Positions 17,719 to 26,820 of a stretch of 64,000 nt of DNA are shown piece by piece (within the stretch, counting starts at the first letter, position 1; the number at the start of each line of letters is the position of its first letter). A program made the position numbers and the translations under genes. The notes beneath the pieces were generated by a model that had not been told where the DNA came from, made no database searches, and worked only from the letters and a program-made list of their open reading frames with translations. The stretch spans positions 1 through 64,000 of the forward strand of contig JAPOXA010000037.1 of the NCBI GenBank assembly GCA_026707325.1, read 5' to 3'. This DNA comes from Acidobacteriota bacterium. GTDB taxonomy: Bacteria; Acidobacteriota; Thermoanaerobaculia; Multivoradales; Multivoraceae.

Positions 17719-18785
17719 GGTCGTGCTCCGGCAGGCCGTCCGGGTTCGGCGCGCCAGCCGGACGCCCCGGGCCAGAGCGCGCGCAGTAGACCCGACGTGG
17801 TGTCGCGGTCGAGAACGGGCGTCGCGGAGGTCGCCGTCGCCGCCTCGAAGCGCAGCGTGGACGCCGGCCCGGCCGCGGTCCAGGTCCGGGTCGCGCCTTC
17901 GAGGTAGAGCAGCGTGTCGTCGTCGCCGGCCCACTCGGGGTAGAGCGAATCGGGGGGACCCGCCCAGTCCTCGTCGCTCCAGCGCCCGTCCTCGAAGCGC
18001 GCCGTCCGCACCCGGTAGACGCGGCCGTCGTAGCGGCTCCAGGCGACGGCGGCGCCGTCCGGGGTGACGACGAGCCGGGGCGTGATGTCAGGCACGCCGT
18101 TGTCGGTCGAGACGCGGCCGCCGACCCAGTTCCCGTCCGATTGCCGTTGCCGCCAGACGAGTTCGTCGTCCTCGCCGTCGAAGGCGCACCAGACGAGCAG
18201 CCAGGAACCGTCGGCGAGCACCGCGGCGTCCAGAGCGGTCTGGGAACCGGGACCGTCCGCGACCAGCCGGACCGAAGGCGCGAACGCGCCCTCGCGCCAA
18301 GGCGCCAGCCAGACTTCCTGAGCGCGCGGACGGCTCGCTTCCAGCCAGGCAAGGCCGTGCAGGGGCTCGGGGCCGTCCGACGCGAGCCACCGGGCCGAGG
18401 CGAGCCGGTTCCCCGGTCGCGCCCGTTCCGGCGCCGGCAGCGCGGTCACTTCCCCGCCGCGACCGGCGTAGAGCAGGAAGCGCGGCCCGTCCGCGCCGCG
18501 GGCGACGCCGGCGACCGCCCACTCCGCCCTTCCCTCAGGTTGTGGGCCGTCAGGTTGCGGGTCGATCAGAACGAGGTCGTCGTAGCGAGCGGCGCCCATC
18601 GCTCCGGCCTCGGGCAACTCCACGGAACGCTCGGTCCCCAGCCACAGGACGGGGGGTTCGGCGGTCGCCTGCAGGTGCGCCCAGGCCGATCCGCGGTAGG
18701 CGGTGAGCCCGTCGGCGGCGATTCCTGCGGGGAACGCGCCGGCCAAGGCGAGGATCGTCAGCGTCAGGCGAAGCGACCTCGGCAT
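17715..18785 (-). CDS. Exported protein of unknown function, predicted beta-propeller
   Basis: 356 residues with a signal peptide (1-24, LTILALAGAFPAGIAA). The body has repeated blocks of about 45 residues with patterns such as DGSWLLVWCAFDG, DGAAVAWSRYDGRVYRV and DDTLLYLEGA, which suggest a sialidase-like or lyase-like beta-propeller. I do not recognise a family. It overlaps the next gene by four bases (GTGA), so the two are probably translated together. Its start lies 33 bp from the SDR gene's start, with a perfect palindrome between them. Confidence 0.6.
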   Translation of the reverse strand: MPRSLRLTLTILALAGAFPAGIAADGLTAYRGSAWAHLQATAEPPVLWLGTERSVELPEAGAMGAARYDDLVLIDPQPDGPQPEGRAEWAVAGVARGADGPRFLLYAGRGGEVTALPAPERARPGNRLASARWLASDGPEPLHGLAWLEASRPRAQEVWLAPWREGAFAPSVRLVADGPGSQTALDAAVLADGSWLLVWCAFDGEDDELVWRQRQSDGNWVGGRVSTDNGVPDITPRLVVTPDGAAVAWSRYDGRVYRVRTARFEDGRWSDEDWAGPPDSLYPEWAGDDDTLLYLEGATRTWTAAGPASTLRFEAATATSATPVLDRDTTSGLLRALWPGASGWRAEPGRPAGARP

Positions 18786-18792
18786 CAACCGC

Positions 18793-18812
18793 AGCTTACC
18801 GGCCGGTAAGCT
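18793..18812. promoter_or_regulatory. Perfect 20-bp palindrome between divergent genes
   Basis: AGCTTACCGG followed by its exact reverse complement CCGGTAAGCT. It fills the 33-bp gap between the exported protein (minus) and the SDR gene (plus). Such a dyad in a very short divergent spacer is what an operator for a dimeric regulator would look like. The regulator is unknown. Confidence 0.55.
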
Positions 18813-18818
18813 CCGCGC

Positions 18819-19550
18819 GTGTCGAGGTTTGCCGATCGGGTCGCGGTCGTCGCCGGGGCCACCGGCGCGATCGGCGGAGCGGTCGCCCGGTCGCTCGCCG
18901 GGGAAGGGGCGTCCCTGCTGCTCCTGGGCCGGGACGAAGCGCGGCTGCGGGAGGTCGAGGCGGAGCTCGACGAAGGCGCCGCGGCCGTTCGGACCGTCGC
19001 GGGGGACCTCACCGGGCAGCGGGCGGTCGAGGCGGCCGGCGCGGCCGTGGAGTCGCTGGGCGACGGCGTCGACCTCCTCGTCCACGCCGCGGGCGCTTTC
19101 CGCGCGGGTCCGGTCGAGTCGGCGCCGGCCGAGGATCTCGATCTCCAGTTCGCCGTCAACGTCCGCGCTCCTTACCTTCTGACCCGGCGACTGTTGCCGG
19201 TGCTTCGCACCCGCCGGGGCCTGGTCGTGTTCGTCAACTCGACGGCAGGTCTGGGGGCGGGCGCCGGCAGCGCCGCCTACGCCGCGAGCAAGCATGCGCT
19301 GCGGGCGGTCGCGGACGGCCTGCGCGCCGAAGTCAACGCCGACGGCGTCCGGGTGCTGAGCGTCTACCCCGGCAGGACCCGCAGCCGGATGCAGCAGGAG
19401 GTCTGCCGGAGTCTCGGCCAGCGCTACGACGCCGAGCGCTTTCTCGACCCCGTGGACGTGGCGGCCGCGATCGTCGACGCCGCCGCGCTGCCGCCGTCGG
19501 CCGAGGTCTACGACCTGCGGCTGCGGCCCGCGAGCAAGCCGCGGCTGTAG
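18819..19550 (+). CDS. Short-chain dehydrogenase/reductase
   Basis: 243 residues from a GTG. The Rossmann motif is GATGAIGG near residue 12-19, with the NAG-like HAAG block, a catalytic Ser in NSTAG, and YAASK carrying the Tyr and Lys. These are all the residues of a classical NAD(P)-dependent SDR. Substrate cannot be told from sequence. The start is only 33 bp from the divergent exported gene, so the transcript probably has little or no leader. Confidence 0.88.
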   Translation: MSRFADRVAVVAGATGAIGGAVARSLAGEGASLLLLGRDEARLREVEAELDEGAAAVRTVAGDLTGQRAVEAAGAAVESLGDGVDLLVHAAGAFRAGPVESAPAEDLDLQFAVNVRAPYLLTRRLLPVLRTRRGLVVFVNSTAGLGAGAGSAAYAASKHALRAVADGLRAEVNADGVRVLSVYPGRTRSRMQQEVCRSLGQRYDAERFLDPVDVAAAIVDAAALPPSAEVYDLRLRPASKPRL

Positions 19551-19566
19551 CGCGCGACCCGGTCGG

Positions 19567-21039
19567 CTACTCGCCGTCCGCCGCCGGCTTGCGAGACGTC
19601 ACGACGTAGCCCAGCGCGCGGAGCCGTTCCATCTCTTCCGGGCTGATCTCGGGCTCGCCGCGCTCGGCGAGCCGGGCGGCCAGGTCGGAACCGTTCTCCG
19701 CCTGCCAACGCTCCTGCAATCGGCGCGCGAAGTCGTCTTCCGCGGCGCCCGGCTCGACCGTGCCGTCGGCGCCCCAGTCGAAGGCCTGGAGCCCGGGACG
19801 CGTTCCGGGCGCCCCCATCAGCGGCGGCGCGTTCTCGAACTCCCGTTCGAGGCGAGCCGTCAGCTCCTCCGGCGCTTCCGGCAGCGGCGACGGCGGCTCA
19901 GCCCCTGCGAGCGCCAGCATCGCGTCGTAGTAGCGCTCCTCGGCGGGCGCGAAGCGGCTGGTCCAGATGAGCTGGCGGCCGCCCTCGACCAGGGACATCC
20001 GGTTCACGCCGTTGCCCAGGTAGAGCTCGGACAGGGCGCCGTCCCGGCTCGGCTCGAACAGGCTGGGCGGGCTCCCGGCCGGCGGCGTCCCGCCGGCCGC
20101 TTCGATCAGCGTGGAGAACAGGCGGTGGTTGGCCACGGTCGCGCCGGGATCGATCGCACGGGGCCAGTCCGCCGGCAGCTTGACGATCAGCGGCACCTCG
20201 ATCAGCACCCGGTGCAGGTTGTTGCCGTGCAGGACCTGGCCGTTCTCGCCGAACTCCTCGCCGTGGTCGGAGGTCACGGCGATCAGCGCTTCGTCGAAGT
20301 GTCCGCTCTCGCGCAGCGCGTCCAGCATCCGGCCGACCTGACTGTCCGCGTGGGCGGCGGTCAGTTGGTAGAGCTGCCATGCCCTTTCCCGCTGATCTGC
20401 GTCCAGCGGCCTCTCCGGATCGGCGAACGGCCGCAGGTCGAGTGGAGTGATCCGCTCCGGCAGGTCGTCGCGCGGGGCGTCCAGGCGGTCGAGATAGCCG
20501 GCGTGGCGGCGGTAGGGAGCGTGCGGCGGCAGCAGGTGCATCCACACGAATTGCTGTCCGCCGTCGAGCGACGCCAGGACCTCCGTGACCCGTTCCATCC
20601 GGCTCACCGGGCCGAAGCGGTCGAAGCCGCGGACGTAGCCGAAGGTCTGGGTGAGCCAACTGTTCGAGCGGAAGGCCGCGTTCTCGTAGCCGAGTTCGCG
20701 GAGGATCTCGGGCAGGGTCGGCACGTCGTCGCGCAGGTGGGCGCGGGCGCTGTGCCAACTGCCGTGACGCCAGGGCTGCTGGCCCGTGAACAGGGACGCC
20801 ATGGACGGCACCGTCCAGCTCGAGGTCGTGATCGCCGTGCCGGCCCAGTCCGCCTCCTCCGCGAGAGCATCCAGGTTCGGCAGCAGGCCGGTGCCGACCA
20901 GGTCGGCGCGCAGCGCGTCGATCGTGATCAGCACGATGGGTCCGCGGTGGACCGGCGGCGCCTCGGCGGCGCAGCCCGTCCACAGGGCTGTCGCGCCAAG
21001 CGCCAGCGACAGGTGGATTCCGGCTCGGCGCGGCCTCAT
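19567..21039 (-). CDS. Sulfatase-fold (alkaline phosphatase superfamily) lipoprotein
   Basis: 490 residues with a lipoprotein-type signal (ALWTGCAAE, Cys near 23). Metal site one is ITIDALRAD. The usual C-x-P-S-R is replaced by TTSSWTVPSMASLFTG, so there is no formylglycine Cys; the nucleophile is probably Ser or Thr, as in related phosphotransferases and hydrolases. TSDHGEEFGENG gives the second metal site. It ends EEMERLRALGYV, the same C-terminal signature as the phosphodiesterase at 10711-12534. It converges on the SDR gene. It may therefore be a phosphodiesterase or phosphotransferase rather than a sulfatase. Confidence 0.82.
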   Translation of the reverse strand: MRPRRAGIHLSLALGATALWTGCAAEAPPVHRGPIVLITIDALRADLVGTGLLPNLDALAEEADWAGTAITTSSWTVPSMASLFTGQQPWRHGSWHSARAHLRDDVPTLPEILRELGYENAAFRSNSWLTQTFGYVRGFDRFGPVSRMERVTEVLASLDGGQQFVWMHLLPPHAPYRRHAGYLDRLDAPRDDLPERITPLDLRPFADPERPLDADQRERAWQLYQLTAAHADSQVGRMLDALRESGHFDEALIAVTSDHGEEFGENGQVLHGNNLHRVLIEVPLIVKLPADWPRAIDPGATVANHRLFSTLIEAAGGTPPAGSPPSLFEPSRDGALSELYLGNGVNRMSLVEGGRQLIWTSRFAPAEERYYDAMLALAGAEPPSPLPEAPEELTARLEREFENAPPLMGAPGTRPGLQAFDWGADGTVEPGAAEDDFARRLQERWQAENGSDLAARLAERGEPEISPEEMERLRALGYVVTSRKPAADGE

Positions 21040-21114
21040 GCGGTTACATTATGGCCGTGTGCGGGAGGCGGGGATCCCGCGCCGGGCACAGCGGGGCGCG
21101 GCGTGCGGGTTGCC

Positions 21115-22470
21115 TCAGTTCTTTCGAGCGCGCAGTCGGATGTCGCTGTAGGTCCAGCCCCACTGCGGCGGCTCGATTTCCTCGGTGCCATCGCTGCCCA
21201 TGACCAGTACCAGTCGATCGGAGGCGGTAAACGTGAGCGAGTCGACGTTTGCCGTGCCCCGGGAGCAGAACCGCCTCTCCTGACTGTCCGTCACGCAGAG
21301 GGAAACCTCCCCGCCGGCGTTGTAGCTGTAGCTCAGCCTGTACGTCTGATTCGGCGTCAACGCCCGCGGCAGGACGAGGCGGGCCTTGTTGGTGTGGGTG
21401 ACACCCAGGCCGTGGCGGACGAACAGGTCGCTTCGACGCTGAACGGTGAATCCGAGCAGGTCTCTGTGGCGGTTGATCCCGAGCCAGAAGATCTGGGCTC
21501 CTGCCGGGTCGATGCTGGTCGTGCGCAGGTTGAACTCCAGCTCGACGGAGCGGTAGCTGCCGGCCTCCAGGCCGGCGCGGAAGATGTACTGGAGGTCCTG
21601 CCTCCTCACCGTGTGGCTCGTTCGGTCCGGATTCAGACAGGTCCAGCCACTGGGACAGCCGGCAGGCGGCGGCGGGTCCGGCGTTTCCGGGTCCGGTGTC
21701 GGCGGTGGCTCGCCGTATCCGGGCGGCGCCAGGCTCGACACGCCGCTCTGCGACGGTTCCAGCACGGTCAGCCTGTCGTTCCTGTCGTCCGAGACGAGCG
21801 CCGCCACGTAGAAGCTGTCGCCGCAGTTGGTCGAGATGGTGTACCGGTCGCCAAGCTCCACGCCAACCACCGCGAGCACGTCGGCCACGTAGGTCAGGGA
21901 CAGGGGCGGGTGTCTCAGGACGCTCGACTCCCGGGCCCAGTAGCCTTCGCGGCTGCGGACCCGGTGCTCGCAGGTGTTGGTCGAGTGGGAGAGGTTCAGG
22001 ATCGCGTAGTCGGAACGATCGTTGGAGTCGCGGCGCAGTCCGGTCACATAGGCCCAGTTGCCGCCGCGGATGAGGCTCTCCGAGTCGACGATCGGGACCT
22101 GCTGGCGCAGACCGACCCGGCTGCCGCTCGAGTTCAGGGGCATCAGATACGCCTGGAACGTGAGTTCGCCGTGGGCCGTCAGCTCGACCATCGAGGGACC
22201 GCCGTCGGCGAGGTCCGAGTAGACCGTCGTGCGTCCGGCCGGAACGTCGATGCGGGTCGGGGAGGTCGAGCGATGGACGCCGTTGGTTCCCGCGGCGATC
22301 GGGAGAACTTCGAAGCTCTGATCTTGGCCGGTCGGGTTGTGAACGCTGAGCAGAACTTCCCTGGCGTCGTCGCTGTCGCCGATCAGGACGTAGGACGTCC
22401 CCTGTGCCGAAAGAGCGGCGGGAACTCCGAGCAGGGCCGCCAGAACCAGACCGCAGGTTTGCCTCATCAT
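21115..22470 (-). CDS. Exported protein of unknown function with proline-rich linker
   Basis: 451 residues. The ATG pair at 22470/22467 follows GAGGAG, and the first residues form a signal peptide ending ALSAQG. The N-terminal half resembles an adhesin-like beta domain (VHNPTGQDQSFEVLPIA, YAILNLSHSTNTCEHRVRS). A PPPTPDPETPDPPPP linker then leads to a C-terminal domain of about 150 residues that could bind carbohydrate. Both halves contain cysteines, consistent with periplasmic disulfides. No family recognised. The upstream 150 bp is AT-richer than the surroundings and shared with the divergent SGNH gene. Confidence 0.6.
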   Translation of the reverse strand: MMRQTCGLVLAALLGVPAALSAQGTSYVLIGDSDDAREVLLSVHNPTGQDQSFEVLPIAAGTNGVHRSTSPTRIDVPAGRTTVYSDLADGGPSMVELTAHGELTFQAYLMPLNSSGSRVGLRQQVPIVDSESLIRGGNWAYVTGLRRDSNDRSDYAILNLSHSTNTCEHRVRSREGYWARESSVLRHPPLSLTYVADVLAVVGVELGDRYTISTNCGDSFYVAALVSDDRNDRLTVLEPSQSGVSSLAPPGYGEPPPTPDPETPDPPPPAGCPSGWTCLNPDRTSHTVRRQDLQYIFRAGLEAGSYRSVELEFNLRTTSIDPAGAQIFWLGINRHRDLLGFTVQRRSDLFVRHGLGVTHTNKARLVLPRALTPNQTYRLSYSYNAGGEVSLCVTDSQERRFCSRGTANVDSLTFTASDRLVLVMGSDGTEEIEPPQWGWTYSDIRLRARKN

Positions 22471-22525
22471 TCCGTTCTTCTCCTCAAGGGCGCGCTGGGC
22501 CCGAGTCCAAGGAAGACTGACAGGA

Positions 22526-22541
22526 TGTGCAAACATGCACA
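22526..22541. promoter_or_regulatory. Inverted repeat in divergent promoter region
   Basis: TGTGCA-AACA-TGCACA, 6-bp arms with a 4-nt spacer, in the AT-richest part of the 153-bp gap between the two exported-protein genes. It may be an operator or a small hairpin in the minus-strand leader. Confidence 0.4.
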
Positions 22542-22623
22542 ATAGCACATAAAGGAGAAGGAAGGAACCCGTAGGACGGTCCGGACAACGGTCCGGAGGC
22601 GGCGCTTTGTAGGATGGCGACCC

Positions 22624-23802
22624 TTGGCCGGTAACACCTTCCTCGGGATCTGTGGAATCCACCCGCGGGCGCTCCGGCTCGCCGTCGCGACCACTGTGGC
22701 CGTGGTCGTTTGCGACGTGGGGGCAACGGCGCAGACCCCTGACCACTGCAAGGCGTTCGGCGACAGCATCACGGCCGGCGTGGGCGACGATCCGGAGCGG
22801 GAGGCGCCCGGCTACCCGCCGCGCCTGGAAGAACTGGTTCCCGGGCTCGCCGTCGACAACCGCGGCGTGGGCGCCGAGCGGACGCCGGAGGGGCTCGCGC
22901 GCATCGACGAAGTGCTCGCCGAGCCCGGCGACTGCCTGCTGCTGATGGAAGGCACGAACGACATCAGCCGCGGAATCTCGCCGGAGACCACCCTGTTCAA
23001 CCTGGACCGGATGGCCTCGCGGGCGGCCGAGGCCGGCCGGACGCCGTACCACGCGACGTTGATTCCCCGCCTGCTGAATGCCCGTTTCGATCCGAACAAC
23101 GTGGAGAACCAGGACCTCGTTCAGGCGATCCGGCGGCTGGCCGCGGAGCGCGGCCGCGGCCTGGTCGATCCGTTCGAGGTGTTCAGTACCCGGTCGCGAC
23201 TGTTCCGGGAGTACTACTACGCGGGCGAGGAGGACCCCGTGGGACACCCGAACGGACCGGGTTACGACCTGCTGGCGGCGGTCTTCGCGGACGTACTCCT
23301 TGGGACGGATACCGTGCCGCCCGTGCCGACCCGAGTCGAGCCGGCGCACGGCGCGAGTCAGGTCCCGGCCGACGCCACGGTGGAAGTGGAGATGACGGAC
23401 TTCGGCAGCGAGATCGTGGAAGGGTCGGCAATTCTTGTGGTCGGCGGCGCACCCGCGCCGGCCCCCGTCGTGGACGACCGTGGACGGCGCCTGCACTGGA
23501 GTTACGAACCGCCCGTCCCCTTGAGCGGCGTGGTCACGATGACCCTGCGCGCGTGGGACCGGAGCGGTAACGTCTACAACCGCCTGCTCGGCCGCTTCCA
23601 GGTCGACGGTGCGGTCATTCCGCGGGGCGACGTGGACCGGGACGGACGGGTCACCGGCTCGGATCTGGTCCGTCTCGGCCTGGCGTTCGGCGCCGGCGCC
23701 AGGTCGCGGCGCTACGACGCCGACGCCGACCTCGACCGCAGCGGCCAGGTCGACGGCGAGGACCTGGCTGTCCTCGCCGCCAACTTCGGCGCTGGCGTCT
23801 GA
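22624..23802 (+). CDS. Exported SGNH/GDSL hydrolase with dockerin-type C-terminus
   Basis: 392 residues from a TTG at 22624, a weak start that gives a plausible signal peptide ending GATAQT; no better codon is in frame. The SGNH core has block I FGDSITAG, block III EGTNDISRG and the DPVGHPNGPGYD region with the catalytic Asp and His. A middle beta domain (residues about 225-325) resembles an Ig-like module. The last 60 residues, GDVDRDGRVTGSDLVRL and DLDRSGQVDGEDLAVLAAN, are a pair of calcium-binding dockerin I repeats. No cohesin is seen in the window. Likely an esterase acting on extracellular polysaccharide. It is followed 12 bp later by the YchF-like gene. Confidence 0.82.
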   Translation: MAGNTFLGICGIHPRALRLAVATTVAVVVCDVGATAQTPDHCKAFGDSITAGVGDDPEREAPGYPPRLEELVPGLAVDNRGVGAERTPEGLARIDEVLAEPGDCLLLMEGTNDISRGISPETTLFNLDRMASRAAEAGRTPYHATLIPRLLNARFDPNNVENQDLVQAIRRLAAERGRGLVDPFEVFSTRSRLFREYYYAGEEDPVGHPNGPGYDLLAAVFADVLLGTDTVPPVPTRVEPAHGASQVPADATVEVEMTDFGSEIVEGSAILVVGGAPAPAPVVDDRGRRLHWSYEPPVPLSGVVTMTLRAWDRSGNVYNRLLGRFQVDGAVIPRGDVDRDGRVTGSDLVRLGLAFGAGARSRRYDADADLDRSGQVDGEDLAVLAANFGAGV

Positions 23803-23814
23803 AAGGCGCGGCAG

Positions 23815-24871
<1,057 letters not shown>

Positions 24872-24879
<8 letters not shown>

Positions 24880-25585
24880 GCTGCCGGCGATGAACCGGCG
24901 GGGCCCCTTCCAGCTCGACGAACGGAGCCTGGACTTCCCGCCTCCGGAGCTGGCGGATCCCAGCGGCTTGCTGGCGGTCGGCGGCGACCTCGAACCGGAG
25001 CGCGTGCTGGCCGCGTACCGGGCGGGCATCTTCCCCTGGCCGCTCCTGGGCCCCGACGGACCCATGCTCTGGTTCTCGCCCGACCCGCGGCTGGTGCTCT
25101 ATCCGGAGCGGTTCCGGGTGTCGCGGAGCCTCCGCAAGGAGCTGGGGCGCGGTCGCTTCGAGGTCACGGTCGACACGCGCTTCCGTGAGGTCATGACCGC
25201 CTGCGCCGGCGACCGTCCGGGCCGGCCGGGCACCTGGATCACCCAGCCTCTGATCGAAGCGTTCGATCGCCTGCACCGCGGAGGATTCGCTCACTCGGTC
25301 GAGTGTCTCGCGGACGGCGAACTGGCCGGCGGCCTCTACGGGGTCGCGGTAGGTGGCGCGTTCTTCGGCGAGTCGATGTTCGCGCGGCAGTCGAACGCGT
25401 CCAAGGTGGCCCTCGTTTACCTCGTCGACCGGTTGCGGAGCTGGGGTTTCGCCTTCATCGATTGCCAGCAGGTCACCGAGCATCTCCTGCGCTTCGGAGC
25501 CGGGGAGGTCGCGCGAACGCGATTCCTGAGAGAACTGGCGGCGGCCGTCGAACTACCCGGCCGCCCCGGCTCCTGGCGGAACTAG
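24872..25585 (+). CDS. aat: Leucyl/phenylalanyl-tRNA--protein transferase
   Basis: 237 residues from ATG 24872, which overlaps the ychF stop; ATG 24890 is the alternative. It adds Leu or Phe to N-terminal Arg/Lys of proteins, marking them for ClpAP. Family landmarks are LLAVGGDLEPERVLAAYRAG, GIFPWP, WFSPDPR, HSVECL, GGLYGVAVGGAFFGESMF and the FIDCQQ block. Length and order are normal. Cytoplasmic. It ends convergently on the regulator gene, the two stop codons sharing CTAG. Confidence 0.95.
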
Positions 25586-26547
25586 AGCTGCGCCAACCGC
25601 CCGAGGACGGCGTCGCCGATCCGGGCGCTCACTTCGGTCTGGAAGACGAGCATCTCGTCCTCCGCGCCGTCGTACGCCTCGGTCCACAGCACGGTGCCGT
25701 CCTTCGCGAGCAGCAGGCGCGCCCATACCCGCAGGGTGCTCCCTTCGCGCTGAACGCGGCCGTCGAGGAGGAAGTCGGCATGGATGCCGGGCGCCGCCCC
25801 GCCGGTATCCACGTCGGCTTCGTCGTCCTGGGCCACGACAGCGAGGTTCGGCGAGCCCTGGCGGGCGAGCGACGTGATGAGCTCCTGGGCCAGGGCCTGG
25901 CGGAAGAGCTCGGCGCCGGCCCAGTTCTCGAGGGCGGCGAAGGGAAGGACTGCCAGTACCTGGCGCGGCGGCTCGTCGGCGGTGCGCGGCCCGGAGTTCA
26001 GGGCGGGCCAGGCCAGAACCGTGAGGGTGATGCCGGCGGTTGTTCCCACCGCGGCGAGCACCGCGGCCGCGATCCGTCGGGACCGCGACCGTGGACGGGG
26101 AGCCGGGACGGTCGGGGCGGTCCGCACGGGCGGGAGCGGCGGATCGCCTTCCCGGACTTCCATCACGGGCTGCAGGAATCGATAGCCGATGCGGGGGAGC
26201 GTTTCGATGTAGCGGGGAGCCTCCGCGCTATCCCCGAGCGCCACCCGAATGCGCTTGACGCAGGAGTTCATGCTCTGGTCGAACTCGACGTGGATCTCGT
26301 CCGGCCAGAGATGGCGCCGAACCGCCTCGCGCGACACGACGGCGCCGCGGCTGGCGATCAGCAGGTGAAGCAGCCTGGCGGGCTGGGGCTGGAGTCGAAT
26401 CGTCTCCCTGTCGCCGTGCAGTTCGAGCGTCTCGGGATCGAACTCGAAGTTCCCGAAACGCAGGCGGCGCGGCTGGCCGCGGGCGTTGACCCGGCGCTTG
26501 CCGCGCTTGGGCGCTGCCTTTCGCGACGTGCCTTTACCGCGCTGCAT
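25582..26547 (-). CDS. CadC-like membrane-anchored winged-helix regulator
   Basis: 321 residues. The basic N-terminus is followed by an OmpR/PhoB-type DNA-binding domain at about 30-130 (FGNFEFDPETLEL, SREAVRRHLWPDEIHVEFDQSMNSCVKRIR, ETLPRIGYRF). One membrane helix lies at about 163-185. The periplasmic C-terminus (VLAVLPFAAL, ELITSLARQG, DFLLDGRVQREG) resembles the TolB-N/FlgO-type domain common in such Acidobacteriota regulators. It probably senses a signal outside the cell. Its leader, 26548-26820, contains ACCGCC-GGAG-GGCGGT at 26707-26722 and lies just downstream of the large RNA gene on the same strand, so read-through is conceivable. Confidence 0.85.
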   Translation of the reverse strand: MQRGKGTSRKAAPKRGKRRVNARGQPRRLRFGNFEFDPETLELHGDRETIRLQPQPARLLHLLIASRGAVVSREAVRRHLWPDEIHVEFDQSMNSCVKRIRVALGDSAEAPRYIETLPRIGYRFLQPVMEVREGDPPLPPVRTAPTVPAPRPRSRSRRIAAAVLAAVGTTAGITLTVLAWPALNSGPRTADEPPRQVLAVLPFAALENWAGAELFRQALAQELITSLARQGSPNLAVVAQDDEADVDTGGAAPGIHADFLLDGRVQREGSTLRVWARLLLAKDGTVLWTEAYDGAEDEMLVFQTEVSARIGDAVLGRLAQL

Positions 26548-26820
26548 GGGCTGGCTTCTCGACTTCTACGTGGGGCGAAACGTTCCCTGCGCCGGGAGGC
26601 CGGCCGCCGCGAGCGCGGGACCGGACCCGAGTTTTCGATAACTCTAAAGGACTCTACGTTCGGACCATTCCGTCCGATGCGTGACGCTTGGCTGACCAGT
26701 GTCTGACCGCCGGAGGGCGGTTCATGTCGACCGCCGCCCTCGATCCGGCCGGGGCGATACCCTGTAAGTTACTGGCAGAGTTGCACTTACGGGCGAACCG
26801 TGCTAGGTTTCCGCCGGGCC

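Noticed and set aside
15373..17934. Longer start for the glycosyltransferase at 17934
   Set aside because: Extra residues are antisense-like Arg-rich; GTG 17718 overlaps the upstream stop as GTGA.
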